From IMG/VR virus record IMGVR_UViG_3300047362_000192, positions 1-23,191 of that record: a stretch of 23,191 nt of DNA; one strand, 5' to 3'. Each line of letters opens with the position of its first letter. Position 1 is the first letter of the stretch. Shown here piece after piece: positions 14,534 through 22,050 of the stretch. The notes under the pieces are model-generated. The model did no database searches. It was given only the letters and a program-made list of their open reading frames with translations, and had not been told where the DNA came from. The position numbers were made by a program, and so were the translations under genes. Origin of the DNA: a virus.

Positions 14534-15004
14534 CTAGACGTTTTCTAATCTCTCCATTAGTCGTTCAGCACGGTTAGTAACTTGCTTATGCCATCTGCTG
14601 TCTCTACCTTCTACTGCGGCAGTTTTCCAATCACCTTCAACAATTCCGGCATGCATTTTCTTAAACTTACTAAGTCTTGTACGACCCATGTTAAACATCA
14701 TGTTAACCAGGATTTGCTGGACTTCGTCGGGTAAGTCTCCAAATACCCCTTCTTCGTATAGCAACTCACACTCACTGATTGCTGTGTCGAGGTCTTTTTC
14801 GAAACATTCCTTGACTCTGTCTTCGTCAACTGGCGTCCCAACCTCTTGTCCATATTCTGGATCTGACTCGAGGACGAGATGGCCGACACCAAATGTTGGG
14901 TAGCCAAGATGGTCGTGGTAGATTTCATTTACTACTCCTTCGTCTATTTTAAGTTGTTCAAATACCGCTTCGCGATCTAATTTTGTATCTTTTCCAAAAA
15001 ACAT
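14534..15004 (-). CDS. e: T4-type lysozyme (endolysin, GH24)
   Basis: 156-aa muramidase that cuts peptidoglycan between MurNAc and GlcNAc. The catalytic triad of T4 lysozyme (Glu11, Asp20, Thr26) is present as Glu22 (LKIDEGVV), Asp31 (EIYHDHLGYP) and Thr37 (YPTFGVGHL). The second lobe carries VNMMFNMGRTRLSKF and SRWHKQVTNRAERL, matching T4 NMVFQMGETGVAGF and SRWYNQTPNRAKRV. There is no signal peptide, so a holin is needed for export. ATG 15004 overlaps the stop of the upstream gene as TAATG, so the lysozyme is last in the dnaJ-clpA operon, an unusual place. It could alternatively be a baseplate lysozyme domain, but the size argues for endolysin. Confidence 0.93.
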   Translation of the reverse strand: MFFGKDTKLDREAVFEQLKIDEGVVNEIYHDHLGYPTFGVGHLVLESDPEYGQEVGTPVDEDRVKECFEKDLDTAISECELLYEEGVFGDLPDEVQQILVNMMFNMGRTRLSKFKKMHAGIVEGDWKTAAVEGRDSRWHKQVTNRAERLMERLENV

Positions 15005-15639
15005 TATTTCTCCAATAATTTTACTTTTTGTACCTTATCTATATAATCACCATAACTTAATTTTAAGAAAGGGTAACCTTTATCATACTCTTCTTGTGTG
15101 ACCCACAAATAATTTTGGTACCAATTGTTTGTGTAACTATCAAATAATCTATAGCCGGCAAAACTTCCTTCTATAAATTCCCTAATATCCTTTCCTATAT
15201 TCTTATCCATACCATAACTTCTATGAAATGATATCTTAATAGGATATTTTCCGTACCAGTATTTATTCCTATATACATACTCTGTGTTTGAATCCAGAAG
15301 TCCTTTTAGATGATCTTCATCAATGGGAGCAGTAATAAAATTTAAATAATCTGTGTGCTGATACCTATCTATAACGTTGTCTAATACATCTTTGTTATGT
15401 AAATAAACATTAATTGACTTTGCTGTATTTTGTATTCTGTAATGCCATGTATATTGATTTAATGTTCTATATAAGTCGCTAAGGAAAACAATATCATAAT
15501 GAAACATGTTACCTTCAAAACTTAACTTATACTGAAAGTCGCTGTAGTAGATTTTATCACTTGCAGTTACATCATAACCACGATAGGTCTTCCCTAATGG
15601 TTCACATGAACCTTTATTATAAAATCTGTCGTATTGCAT
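15004..15639 (-). CDS. hypothetical Tyr-rich protein, 211 aa
   Basis: Function unknown. It is unusually rich in Tyr (more than 25) and other aromatics (YTWHYRIQN, NKYWYGKYPIKISFHRSYG, NNWYQNYLWVTQEEYDKGYP), with no signal peptide or membrane segment. It overlaps the clpA stop and the lysozyme start, both as TAATG, so it is translated in a chain with them. Between an unfoldase and a lysozyme it could be a ClpA adaptor or substrate, or an unrelated passenger; it does not look like ClpS. Confidence 0.7.
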   Translation of the reverse strand: MQYDRFYNKGSCEPLGKTYRGYDVTASDKIYYSDFQYKLSFEGNMFHYDIVFLSDLYRTLNQYTWHYRIQNTAKSINVYLHNKDVLDNVIDRYQHTDYLNFITAPIDEDHLKGLLDSNTEYVYRNKYWYGKYPIKISFHRSYGMDKNIGKDIREFIEGSFAGYRLFDSYTNNWYQNYLWVTQEEYDKGYPFLKLSYGDYIDKVQKVKLLEK

Positions 15640-17828
15640 TATAGTACAAATGTATATTCGTCATCTTGTATATCAATAAGTATATCTCTATTTGTAATAT
15701 TCTCAAATAAGATTTTTTTACTTAATGGCTTTTTAACCTTGTCCTCAAATACTCTTTTAAGAGGCCTTGCACCCATGCTAGGCTTATATCCATCTTTTGC
15801 TAATTTTTCTCTACATGTATCTGAAATAGATATTGTTACACTACTTTCGTTTTCACTAAGCAGTTCATTAGTTTCTTTTACAAGCCTATCAACAATTAGT
15901 AACATAAGCTCTATTGCTAGTTTATTAAATTGTATTGTGGCATCTAGCCTGTTTCTAAATTCAGGAGAGAAGAATTTCTCAACTGCCTTGTCTACTGCTT
16001 TTAGTTTTGTTTGGTCGCCAAATCCTATTTTAAGTCCTTCAGCATCTGTGGCACCCAAGTTAGATGTCATTAGCAATATAACATTACTAAAGTCTACTTC
16101 CTTACCTGTGCTACCTGTAAGTCTACCATCGTCCATTACTTGTAGCAATACTTGTAATACTTCTGGTGCGGCTTTTTCAACTTCGTCTAATAGCAACACA
16201 CAGTTAGGATTTTCTTCTACTTCTGCAAGTAGTAAACCTTGTCCTAGTTTACCCTCAGCATGTCCTACATATCCTGGAGGAGCACCTATAAGTTTACTAA
16301 CACTATGTTTTTCCATGTACTCTGACATATCAAACTTAACTAGTTTACATTCTAATTCATTAGCAAGTGTTTTAGCAGTTTCAGTTTTACCTGTACCTGT
16401 AGGTCCTACTAATAAGAAACTACCAATTGGTTTATTTTTCTCTCTGAGTCCTGACTTACTAACCACAATATTTTCTACAATTTTATCTACTGCTTCATTT
16501 TGTCCAAACACAACCTTTTTAATTCTGGCATCTAAGTTTTTATATGTATCAATACTTTCTATATCAATAACATCAGCACCAACATTTGATATTTTACTAA
16601 TAACATGTATAACATCTTTAAGTGTAACATCGTCCTCGCCACGTAACTTAACTCTGGCTCCTGCGGCGTCTACTACATCTAATGCTTTGTCTGGGAAGGC
16701 TTTGTTCTTAATATATCTGTGACATAAGTCTACTGACTTCTCTAATATATCTTGGCTGTATTTAACTTTGTGGAAGTCTTCATAATAACTATTAAGTCCT
16801 TTTACAATCTCTTTTGTGTCCTCAACATTTGTTTCTAGTATATCTAATTTAGCAAACCTACGCATTAATGCTCTGTCCTTCTCAAAACTATCTGCAAATT
16901 CGTCTGGCGTTGTTGCACCTATTGTAAGCAATCTGCCTTTGCCTAACACAGGTTTAATCATATTGGCAATGTCTACACTACTGCTACCAGCACTACCGGC
17001 ACCCATAATCATATGTATTTCATCAATAAACAAAATAGCATTAGGACTAGCCTCTAATGTTTCAAGTACTGTCTTGAACCTCTCCTCAAAGTCTCCTCTG
17101 TATCTAGTACCAGCAAGTAAGTCGCCTACTGCAAGGCTGTAAATAATTTTATTTTGTATAACATCAGGAACATCACCATCAACAATACGTTTAGCAAGAC
17201 CCTCTGCTACTGCTGTCTTACCTGTACCAGGCTCCCCAACTAATACTACATTATTCTTTTTACGTCTTGCAAGTATGTGTACAAGTTCATCTACTTCTTC
17301 ATGTCTGCCTATGAGGTTATCTATTCTATTTTTTTGTGCCTCGTCATTTAAGTTAGTTGTATATTCTTTAACTAACTCTGAACTTTTATCACTGTTATAT
17401 TTGTGTTCTAAATAGTCTACAATAATATTTTTGTCTAATCCATTTAACTGGCAAAAGTAGGCGGCATGACAATTTTGTTCGCTTAAGATACTTAAGAACA
17501 TATCTAATGGCTTAACTTCTTCTCTGCCACTAAAAATTACCTGTGCTAATGCACGTTGAATTATTCTTTCTGTTGAAGCAGTTTTTTTAGGTTCCCCTTT
17601 TACTCCATGTTCATTTTCTAATCCATTAAGTTCAGGATCATCTAAATAATGATTTAAATCTTCTACAATATTATTTAAATCTACACTTAGCTCTTTTACT
17701 AGTTCAGCAATGTCTTCATTTTCCAAAAGACAAAACATGATATGTTCTAGTGTAACATATTCGTGGCCTTTATCCTTTGCAAAAGTTACTGCGTTTTGGA
17801 TTATGTTATCTATATATTTGCTTTCCAT
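15639..17828 (-). CDS. clpA: ClpA-like AAA+ protein unfoldase
   Basis: 729 aa, near the length of bacterial ClpA. Order: N-domain (residues 1-~145), AAA+ 1 with Walker A GEPGTGKT (198-205) and Walker B ILFIDE (265-270), AAA+ 2 with Walker A GPTGTGKT (475-482), Walker B VLLLDE (544-549) and Arg-finger region FRNRLD (~624-629), then the C-terminal small domain (MGARPLKR). There is no long coiled-coil M-domain, so it is not ClpB. The loop KIGFGD at 600-605 holds the tripeptide IGF, at the place of the IGL/IGF loop by which ClpA and ClpX dock on ClpP. So it could feed substrates to host ClpP. No clpP is in this window. ATG lies 23 bp inside the end of the dnaJ-like gene. Confidence 0.95.
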   Translation of the reverse strand: MESKYIDNIIQNAVTFAKDKGHEYVTLEHIMFCLLENEDIAELVKELSVDLNNIVEDLNHYLDDPELNGLENEHGVKGEPKKTASTERIIQRALAQVIFSGREEVKPLDMFLSILSEQNCHAAYFCQLNGLDKNIIVDYLEHKYNSDKSSELVKEYTTNLNDEAQKNRIDNLIGRHEEVDELVHILARRKKNNVVLVGEPGTGKTAVAEGLAKRIVDGDVPDVIQNKIIYSLAVGDLLAGTRYRGDFEERFKTVLETLEASPNAILFIDEIHMIMGAGSAGSSSVDIANMIKPVLGKGRLLTIGATTPDEFADSFEKDRALMRRFAKLDILETNVEDTKEIVKGLNSYYEDFHKVKYSQDILEKSVDLCHRYIKNKAFPDKALDVVDAAGARVKLRGEDDVTLKDVIHVISKISNVGADVIDIESIDTYKNLDARIKKVVFGQNEAVDKIVENIVVSKSGLREKNKPIGSFLLVGPTGTGKTETAKTLANELECKLVKFDMSEYMEKHSVSKLIGAPPGYVGHAEGKLGQGLLLAEVEENPNCVLLLDEVEKAAPEVLQVLLQVMDDGRLTGSTGKEVDFSNVILLMTSNLGATDAEGLKIGFGDQTKLKAVDKAVEKFFSPEFRNRLDATIQFNKLAIELMLLIVDRLVKETNELLSENESSVTISISDTCREKLAKDGYKPSMGARPLKRVFEDKVKKPLSKKILFENITNRDILIDIQDDEYTFVL

Positions 17829-18627
17829 AAATGTTTCTTTGTTTTATTTTATTTAAAGTTTCAATGTCTTTAGTATTAGTTATAGTGGGTACATCTAGTT
17901 CCAATATAATATATAAGTCACCAACCATGCCGTATTCAGGTATTTTCATACCTAAACCACCCATTTTAAGTCTAGAGCCATGAACTGTTCCTGCTGGAAC
18001 TTTCAGTTCATACTTTCTGCTATCAACATGTGTAACAGTAATAGTACAACCTGTCATGGCATCAATGGCATTTATATTTTGCCTATAAAATAGATGCTCT
18101 CTATCTCGACCCCAATTATTAGGAAACTCTATATGTAGCCTAACAATTAAGTCACCTGGCGGGAGTTCGGTGTTCCTGACTGGACCTTTACCTGCTAATC
18201 GCAATTTGGTTCCATCAGCAACACCCTGAGGCACATTTACTTCATAACTACCATACCCTGTGTTTACAACTATGGTAGTTCCAGTATATGCTTGTAACAA
18301 AGTTACGCCTACATCAACTAAACCGTCAGGATTTTTGGGTTGGGTTCTGTATGCATTATGCCTCCTGTTACCAAATATATCACCAAATATATCTGCAAAG
18401 GGACTATTACCAAAACCTTGCCCTAATCCTTCAAAGGGATTAGGATTATCATACTGTTCACGTTTGCTTGGATCACTTAGTGTCTCGTATGCCTCCTGCA
18501 CCACTTTAAATTGTTCTGGGTCTCCACCTTTATCAGGATGATGCTTACTTGCTAATTTGCGAAAAGCCTTCTTAATATCCTGCTGATTGGCGTCTTTGCT
18601 TACGCCAAGTGTTTGGTAGTGATCCAT
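17806..18627 (-). CDS. DnaJ/CbpA-like J-domain co-chaperone (class B)
   Basis: 273 aa. J-domain with intact HPD (residues 30-32) in [12 protein letters not shown], followed by a Gly/Phe region (about 64-90, [15 protein letters not shown]) and two beta-rich client-binding domains ([15 protein letters not shown]...; [19 protein letters not shown]). No CxxCxGxG zinc repeats, so it is CbpA-like rather than true DnaJ. It should stimulate host DnaK ATPase, since no DnaK is visible here. Promoter -10 ends 6 nt before ATG 18627 and there is no Shine-Dalgarno site, so the mRNA may be leaderless. It overlaps clpA by 23 bp, which ties substrate delivery to the unfoldase in one operon. Confidence 0.95.
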   Translation of the reverse strand: MDHYQTLGVSKDANQQDIKKAFRKLASKHHPDKGGDPEQFKVVQEAYETLSDPSKREQYDNPNPFEGLGQGFGNSPFADIFGDIFGNRRHNAYRTQPKNPDGLVDVGVTLLQAYTGTTIVVNTGYGSYEVNVPQGVADGTKLRLAGKGPVRNTELPPGDLIVRLHIEFPNNWGRDREHLFYRQNINAIDAMTGCTITVTHVDSRKYELKVPAGTVHGSRLKMGGLGMKIPEYGMVGDLYIILELDVPTITNTKDIETLNKIKQRNIYGKQIYR

Positions 18628-18633
18628 AGGTTA

Positions 18634-18662
18634 ATTATACAGTGATTTGTATTGTAAGTCAA
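18634..18662 (-). promoter_or_regulatory. sigma70-type promoter for the dnaJ-clpA operon
   Basis: Minus strand TTGACT (18662-18657), 17-bp spacer, perfect TATAAT (18639-18634). With the usual -10 geometry the start is 18627, the A of the dnaJ ATG. A short hairpin CTGGT-AAA-ACCAG (18664-18676) lies between it and the upstream stop. Confidence 0.85.
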
Positions 18663-18677
18663 TCTGGTTTTACCAGT

Positions 18678-19088
18678 TTAATTATCTTTTGTTGAGTACT
18701 TGTCTAAGAAAGCAGACAAGGAAGATTTTGTTTCGGCTTTAGTCTGTTCGCCTTCGTAATACTTTTTGTATTGCTCTACTTGGAATCTAAGTTGTTCAAT
18801 TTTTTTATTACTTAAAGCCATATTATATTGCAACTGTTCCCAACCTAAATCAGTAAACCCAAATATAACAGGATCTATACCCTGTTGTACTAGTCGCTCA
18901 AATACTTCTTTTTGTGTCTTGCTAGTAATAATTATTACTTCAATCTGTTCCATTTCCTCTACAGTAAGAGGTTTTAGATCAAGAGGCTGTCTTTCAACTT
19001 CAGTTGTAAATATCTCAATAGGCTTTACTCCCATACTGGAGCAACCGCTTACTAATATAATTGCTAATATGCCTACTAATATTCTCAT
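18678..19088 (-). CDS. outer-membrane lipoprotein, o-spanin (Rz1-like)
   Basis: 136-aa lipoprotein: signal peptide MRILVGILAIILVSGC with lipobox VSGC (Cys16). The mature part has a proline-containing linker (ERQPLDLKPLTVEE), a small folded part (IEVIIITSKTQKEVFERLVQQGIDPVIFGFTDLGWEQL) and a helix (KKIEQLRFQVEQYKKYYE). It starts within the last 4 bp of the i-spanin gene (ATGA overlap), the standard spanin gene order. With the i-spanin it would bridge and fuse the two membranes at the end of lysis. It is larger than lambda Rz1; the same size is common in marine myophages. Confidence 0.75.
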   Translation of the reverse strand: MRILVGILAIILVSGCSSMGVKPIEIFTTEVERQPLDLKPLTVEEMEQIEVIIITSKTQKEVFERLVQQGIDPVIFGFTDLGWEQLQYNMALSNKKIEQLRFQVEQYKKYYEGEQTKAETKSSLSAFLDKYSTKDN

Positions 19089-19573
19089 AGTTCTTTGTAG
19101 TTAGGATTTGCAGATGCTGGACACATACTATTGTAACCAGGATCTGTTTTATTAACTACTGCTTTCTCATCTTCTGTTAATGGACTGCCTTGTGCAATCG
19201 CATTACATCTAATTTGATTATTAAAGTCATTATTTAATATACGCTCAACAGTTAATGGTCTAGAATTGGCAAGATCACCTAAATCACGTACTTTACCATC
19301 TGCATTTGTTTTATTGAATCTGGTTCTAACAAATTTAAGATCTTTTTCTAACTGAGCATTTTTCTTTTGTGTTTCCTCAAAAACCTTCTTTTGTGCTTCA
19401 AAGTCAGCAAGTTGTTGTGCCATTAATTTCTTTTGTTCTTCTATTCCGCCTTCTAGTTTGGCGTTATTGGCCTCCGAGATAGCCAGGTTGGCTTGGAGAT
19501 TTTTGACATACATGAACCCACCGCCGGCTACGCCGAGGGCAACTAACATTAAAATTAATTTAATTTTGAACAT
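19085..19573 (-). CDS. inner-membrane spanin, i-spanin (Rz-like)
   Basis: 162 aa: one N-terminal membrane anchor (residues ~4-23, IKLILMLVALGVAGGGFMYV), then a long coiled coil (about 25-95, NLQANLAISEANNAKLEGGIEEQ... LEKDLKFVRTRF) and a C-terminal periplasmic part with two Cys (QIRCNAIAQG and NSMCPASANP). This is the Rz topology. ATG 19573 lies 14 bp inside the end of the acyl-carrier-protein gene, and the o-spanin start overlaps its stop, so the three genes are translationally coupled. Confidence 0.8.
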   Translation of the reverse strand: MFKIKLILMLVALGVAGGGFMYVKNLQANLAISEANNAKLEGGIEEQKKLMAQQLADFEAQKKVFEETQKKNAQLEKDLKFVRTRFNKTNADGKVRDLGDLANSRPLTVERILNNDFNNQIRCNAIAQGSPLTEDEKAVVNKTDPGYNSMCPASANPNYKEL

Positions 19574-19790
19574 TGTGCTTCTCTACTACTTCTAATAGTT
19601 GTTGCACAGTCTGTAAATCGAATGTTTCCTCTTCAGGAATGCTTATGTTAAGTTTATTTTCTATTTGCATTAAGACATCTACTACATCTAAATCATCTGC
19701 GCCTAAGTCATTAAGCATATTTGTTTCAGGTGTAAAGTCTTTATCTTGACCAAAGTGGCCTTTTAAAATGTCTATTACTGTGTCTTTCAT
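19560..19790 (-). CDS. acyl carrier protein homologue lacking the phosphopantetheine serine
   Basis: 76 aa, the usual ACP length, acidic and helical. It aligns along its length with bacterial AcpP: TPETNMLNDLGADDLDVVDVLMQIENKLNISIPEE against ..[33 protein letters not shown]. The attachment Ser in the GADSL motif is Asp33 here (GADDL); the codon reads GAT, so this is not a misread. It cannot be loaded with 4'-phosphopantetheine by the usual route, so a carrier role in fatty-acid synthesis is unlikely. A decoy or partner-binding role (ACP binds many host proteins) is inference. It lies between an unknown 263-aa gene (3-nt gap) and the i-spanin (14-bp overlap). Confidence 0.85.
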   Translation of the reverse strand: MKDTVIDILKGHFGQDKDFTPETNMLNDLGADDLDVVDVLMQIENKLNISIPEEETFDLQTVQQLLEVVEKHNVQN

Positions 19791-19793
19791 TTT

Positions 19794-20585
19794 CTAACTC
19801 GCTTTTGCTATTAAAACATCTTTGTGTTCTGGATTGTACATCACAATATACTCATCAATTGGCAATGCTTTCATTTCACCTAGCATTGCATTGAGTTTTG
19901 CAAATGATACTTTATCAAAATCTGTTTTGATTGCACTTTCTGATATGCCCATCTCTGACATAATATCTGGACCATGTCCAAAGTTTACTATCTCAAATGA
20001 TGCTACATCTCTACTGCCTCTGATATGCAACATATTATCATTTATGCCTGCTTCTAGAATATTGCTGGGCTTTAAAAATTCTAATATTTTACTGCTGTTA
20101 TCTTGAGCTTGTTCTTCTAACCTTTGTTCTTCTTGTTTTTGTTCTGCTTCTAATTTTTGTGACATGAATTCATCCTTAGTAAGATAGTTTTCCGGATCTG
20201 TTTGTATATATCCAACTAGACTATCATCATGTAATGGTATCATTTCTTCACTTAGTGTGGTTGATACCTGCCAACTTAATTTACCTGACAATCTTTCTAC
20301 TTCTCTAATAATCTCTTTGATAGTGTCTAATGACTTTTCGTTTCTATCTAATTCCATAAACACCATGTAGTAATTGTCTGGATTAGGATTAGGAGAAACT
20401 TCTACGTCTCTGATATCTATAACACTATTATTAATAAAATGATATAAGTCTTTAGCAGGTGCAGTCTCATTTAGATATAAACCTACAACCATAACATCCT
20501 GTGTTTCGCCTGTTTTAGGCTCAAACTCATCTATACTAACATTTTTTAGCATAGTGTGTTTTAGGTCTCCTTCTTTTAATGCCAC
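19794..20585 (-). CDS. hypothetical protein, 263 aa
   Basis: Unknown function. The N-terminal half (DVMVVGLYLNETAPAKDLYHFINNSVIDIRD...YYMVFMELDRNEKSLDTIKEIIREVERL) looks like an alpha/beta domain. A charged Gln/Glu coiled stretch follows at ~140-160 (EAEQKQEEQRLEEQAQ), then a separate C-terminal domain. Similar proteins occur in marine T4-like phages without assigned function. The start is GTG (20585-20583), one base after the TAA of the upstream gene, so translation is probably coupled. Confidence 0.7.
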   Translation of the reverse strand: MALKEGDLKHTMLKNVSIDEFEPKTGETQDVMVVGLYLNETAPAKDLYHFINNSVIDIRDVEVSPNPNPDNYYMVFMELDRNEKSLDTIKEIIREVERLSGKLSWQVSTTLSEEMIPLHDDSLVGYIQTDPENYLTKDEFMSQKLEAEQKQEEQRLEEQAQDNSSKILEFLKPSNILEAGINDNMLHIRGSRDVASFEIVNFGHGPDIMSEMGISESAIKTDFDKVSFAKLNAMLGEMKALPIDEYIVMYNPEHKDVLIAKAS

Positions 20586-20586
20586 G

Positions 20587-21111
20587 TTATAATCCCATAT
20601 TCATTTGTTCTTGACCAACTTGTGCATTTGCATCTGTATCTTCCTGATCAATGTACTCATCTTCTTTTGCTTCAACATGTTGAGCACTAAACTCATCTAC
20701 ATATCTTCTTGGCATGTCTATACTGACTATCCAAACAGGTTCGCTGTCTGCTTTAGGTGTAAAACGTTGAGAGCCATCTGGTCTTGTTCCTACTTCAACA
20801 TCATTAAAGTCTTTTACCCTACGTGGTGATTCTAACATATCTTTGTCATACTTAACTAAGCAATCTCTTGCAATTAATCGTTTAGCACCATCAGGGTCTG
20901 GCATTTCCTTATGTGGATATATTAATTTAACATTCACATAGTGTCTGCCTAAAGTAGGTCCTTCTAATACTTCTCCCTTATCCCAATTTTTAAAAGCATA
21001 TAGATCTAATTCGTCTAATGTTTTCTCAAATTCCATAAGCATATCTAGTAAAGTATTAGATTTAGATACTTCTGTTATTTTATCGTTTAAAATTTTAACT
21101 GAAATTGTCAT
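20587..21111 (-). CDS. hypothetical protein, 174 aa
   Basis: Unknown function. Begins MTISVKILNDKITEVSK, with a helix (TLLDMLMEFEKTLDELDLYAFKNWD), a beta-rich centre (RHYVNVKLIYPHKEMPD, EPVWIVSIDMPRRYVDE) and an acidic disordered tail with Gln (EDEYIDQEDTDANAQVGQEQ). I chose ATG 21111-21109 over an in-frame GTG at 21126 because the GTG lies inside the promoter box GATAAATA (21117-21124). Neither start has a Shine-Dalgarno site; the box is five bases from the ATG, so the mRNA may start at the ATG. First gene of the run that ends with the spanins. Confidence 0.7.
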   Translation of the reverse strand: MTISVKILNDKITEVSKSNTLLDMLMEFEKTLDELDLYAFKNWDKGEVLEGPTLGRHYVNVKLIYPHKEMPDPDGAKRLIARDCLVKYDKDMLESPRRVKDFNDVEVGTRPDGSQRFTPKADSEPVWIVSIDMPRRYVDEFSAQHVEAKEDEYIDQEDTDANAQVGQEQMNMGL

Positions 21112-21116
21112 ATTAG

Positions 21117-21124
21117 TATTTATC
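21117..21124 (-). promoter_or_regulatory. late promoter GATAAATA, leaderless position
   Basis: Exact GATAAATA on the minus strand, then CTAAT and ATG 21111. By T4 late-promoter geometry (box at about -13 to -6) the start falls on the A of ATG. Confidence 0.65.
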
Positions 21125-21202
21125 ACCTGAATAAACTATTGTGTTATTAGAATGAACTCTATTGGTAAATAATATTGTAATCAATTACAGAATACATAAT
21201 TT

Positions 21203-21370
21203 ATGATAAACAACCATATAAAAAGTTGGCACACAGAAAAAGCAAACTACCGTGATAGGATTCCACCTAGCCACGGTTTTTTTATGGCTACAAGGAGGAT
21301 AGAATGTCCAGAAAGGCTAGAAAGAAGAATTGTAACAAATATAGAAAACAAAAAGGAGGAGATTATTTGA
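21203..21370 (+). CDS. possible 55-aa upstream ORF before phoH (low support)
   Basis: ATG 21203 to TGA 21368-21370, overlapping the phoH reading frame. The peptide is basic and charged (NNHIKSWHTEKANYRDR, ATRRIECPERLERR). Its stop overlaps an in-frame TTG of phoH (21367) that is preceded by AGGAGG, so a coupled second start is possible. It has no ribosome site of its own and contains a terminator-like hairpin, so it may be a chance ORF. Confidence 0.25.
   Translation: MINNHIKSWHTEKANYRDRIPPSHGFFMATRRIECPERLERRIVTNIENKKEEII
21248..21285 (+). terminator. terminator-like hairpin in the phoH 5' region (possible attenuator)
   Basis: Plus strand ACCGTG - TAGG - loop - CCTA - CACGGT followed by TTTTTTT. 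The two nested stems and U run have the form of an intrinsic terminator on the plus strand. No plus-strand gene lies upstream for thousands of bases, so it would act on the phoH leader or on antisense transcription. Confidence 0.6.
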
Positions 21371-22050
21371 GAGTAATACAAGGGGGAGCCCTGCAAAGAC
21401 AGAGACAGAAGGAAGTTAAGATCGTACCTCGCAACTTCCACCAAGACGACTTACTTGGGTTAATAGAGGACAAAAACATCAACATAGTGTTTGCCACAGG
21501 ACCAGCAGGTACGGGTAAAACATTCATATCAACTTTAGCAGGTATAAGAGGACTAAAAAACAACAAAATAGATAAATTTGTAGTAACTAGACCAGCAGTA
21601 TCAGTAGATGAGCAACACGGCTTTTTGCCAGGCACATTACAAGAAAAAATGGCACCATGGACTAGACCTATAATGGACTGCTTTGAAGATTTTTATTCGC
21701 CAGACCAAATCGAATATATGTTAAATGATAATAAAATAGAAGTGGCACCGTTAGCCTATATGAGAGGACGAACGTTTAAAAACTCTTATATAATAGCAGA
21801 CGAAATGCAAAATGCTACGGACAATCAAATGAAAATGTTATTGACTAGAATAGGTGACAATAGTAAATTGATTGTGACGGGAGACTTAGCTCAACATGAA
21901 AGAGGTTACGAGAGCAACGGTCTTAAATGTTTTATTGAACGTTTGACTAGATTAGGTTCGGATAGAATCAAAGTAGTACAATTTGAACACACGGATATCG
22001 AAAGACATCCAGTAGTTACGGAAGTTTTAAGATTATACGACGAAGCCTAA
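21304..22050 (+). CDS. phoH: PhoH-like P-loop ATPase
   Basis: 248 aa. Walker A GPAGTGKT (66-73), Walker B YIIADEMQNAT (163-173), then LIVTGDLAQHE, the diagnostic PhoH-family pattern; TRPAVSVDEQHGFLPG and YMRGRTF are also family motifs. PhoH-like ATPases are common in marine phages; the role is probably RNA-related or stress-linked, with no settled function. ATG 21304 has a strong AAGGAGG site and gives a basic N-terminus (MSRKARKKNCNKYRKQ). A second in-frame start, TTG 21367, also has AGGAGG. The gene is plus-strand, converging on gp44, whose stop it overlaps by a few bases (22047-22050). No consensus sigma70 promoter is seen upstream; GGTAAATAA at 21164-21172 may be a late box. Confidence 0.93.
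   Translation: MSRKARKKNCNKYRKQKGGDYLRVIQGGALQRQRQKEVKIVPRNFHQDDLLGLIEDKNINIVFATGPAGTGKTFISTLAGIRGLKNNKIDKFVVTRPAVSVDEQHGFLPGTLQEKMAPWTRPIMDCFEDFYSPDQIEYMLNDNKIEVAPLAYMRGRTFKNSYIIADEMQNATDNQMKMLLTRIGDNSKLIVTGDLAQHERGYESNGLKCFIERLTRLGSDRIKVVQFEHTDIERHPVVTEVLRLYDEA

Noticed and set aside
14698-14928. 76-aa minus-strand frame inside lysozyme
   Set aside because: Out-of-frame shadow; the lysozyme frame carries the full catalytic triad.
15634-16722. 362-aa plus-strand frame opposite clpA
   Set aside because: Ser/Leu-rich shadow opposite an intact ClpA with all motifs.
15639-17828. ClpB-type disaggregase
   Set aside because: There is no long coiled-coil middle domain and an IGF loop is present, so ClpA-type fits better.
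18664-18676. Hairpin CTGGT-AAA-ACCAG after the o-spanin gene as a terminator
   Set aside because: Only 5 bp and no T run on the minus strand; kept as a weak feature of the promoter region only.
21109-21126. GTG at 21126 as start of the 174-aa gene
   Set aside because: It lies inside the GATAAATA promoter box and has no ribosome site; ATG 21111 is more likely.
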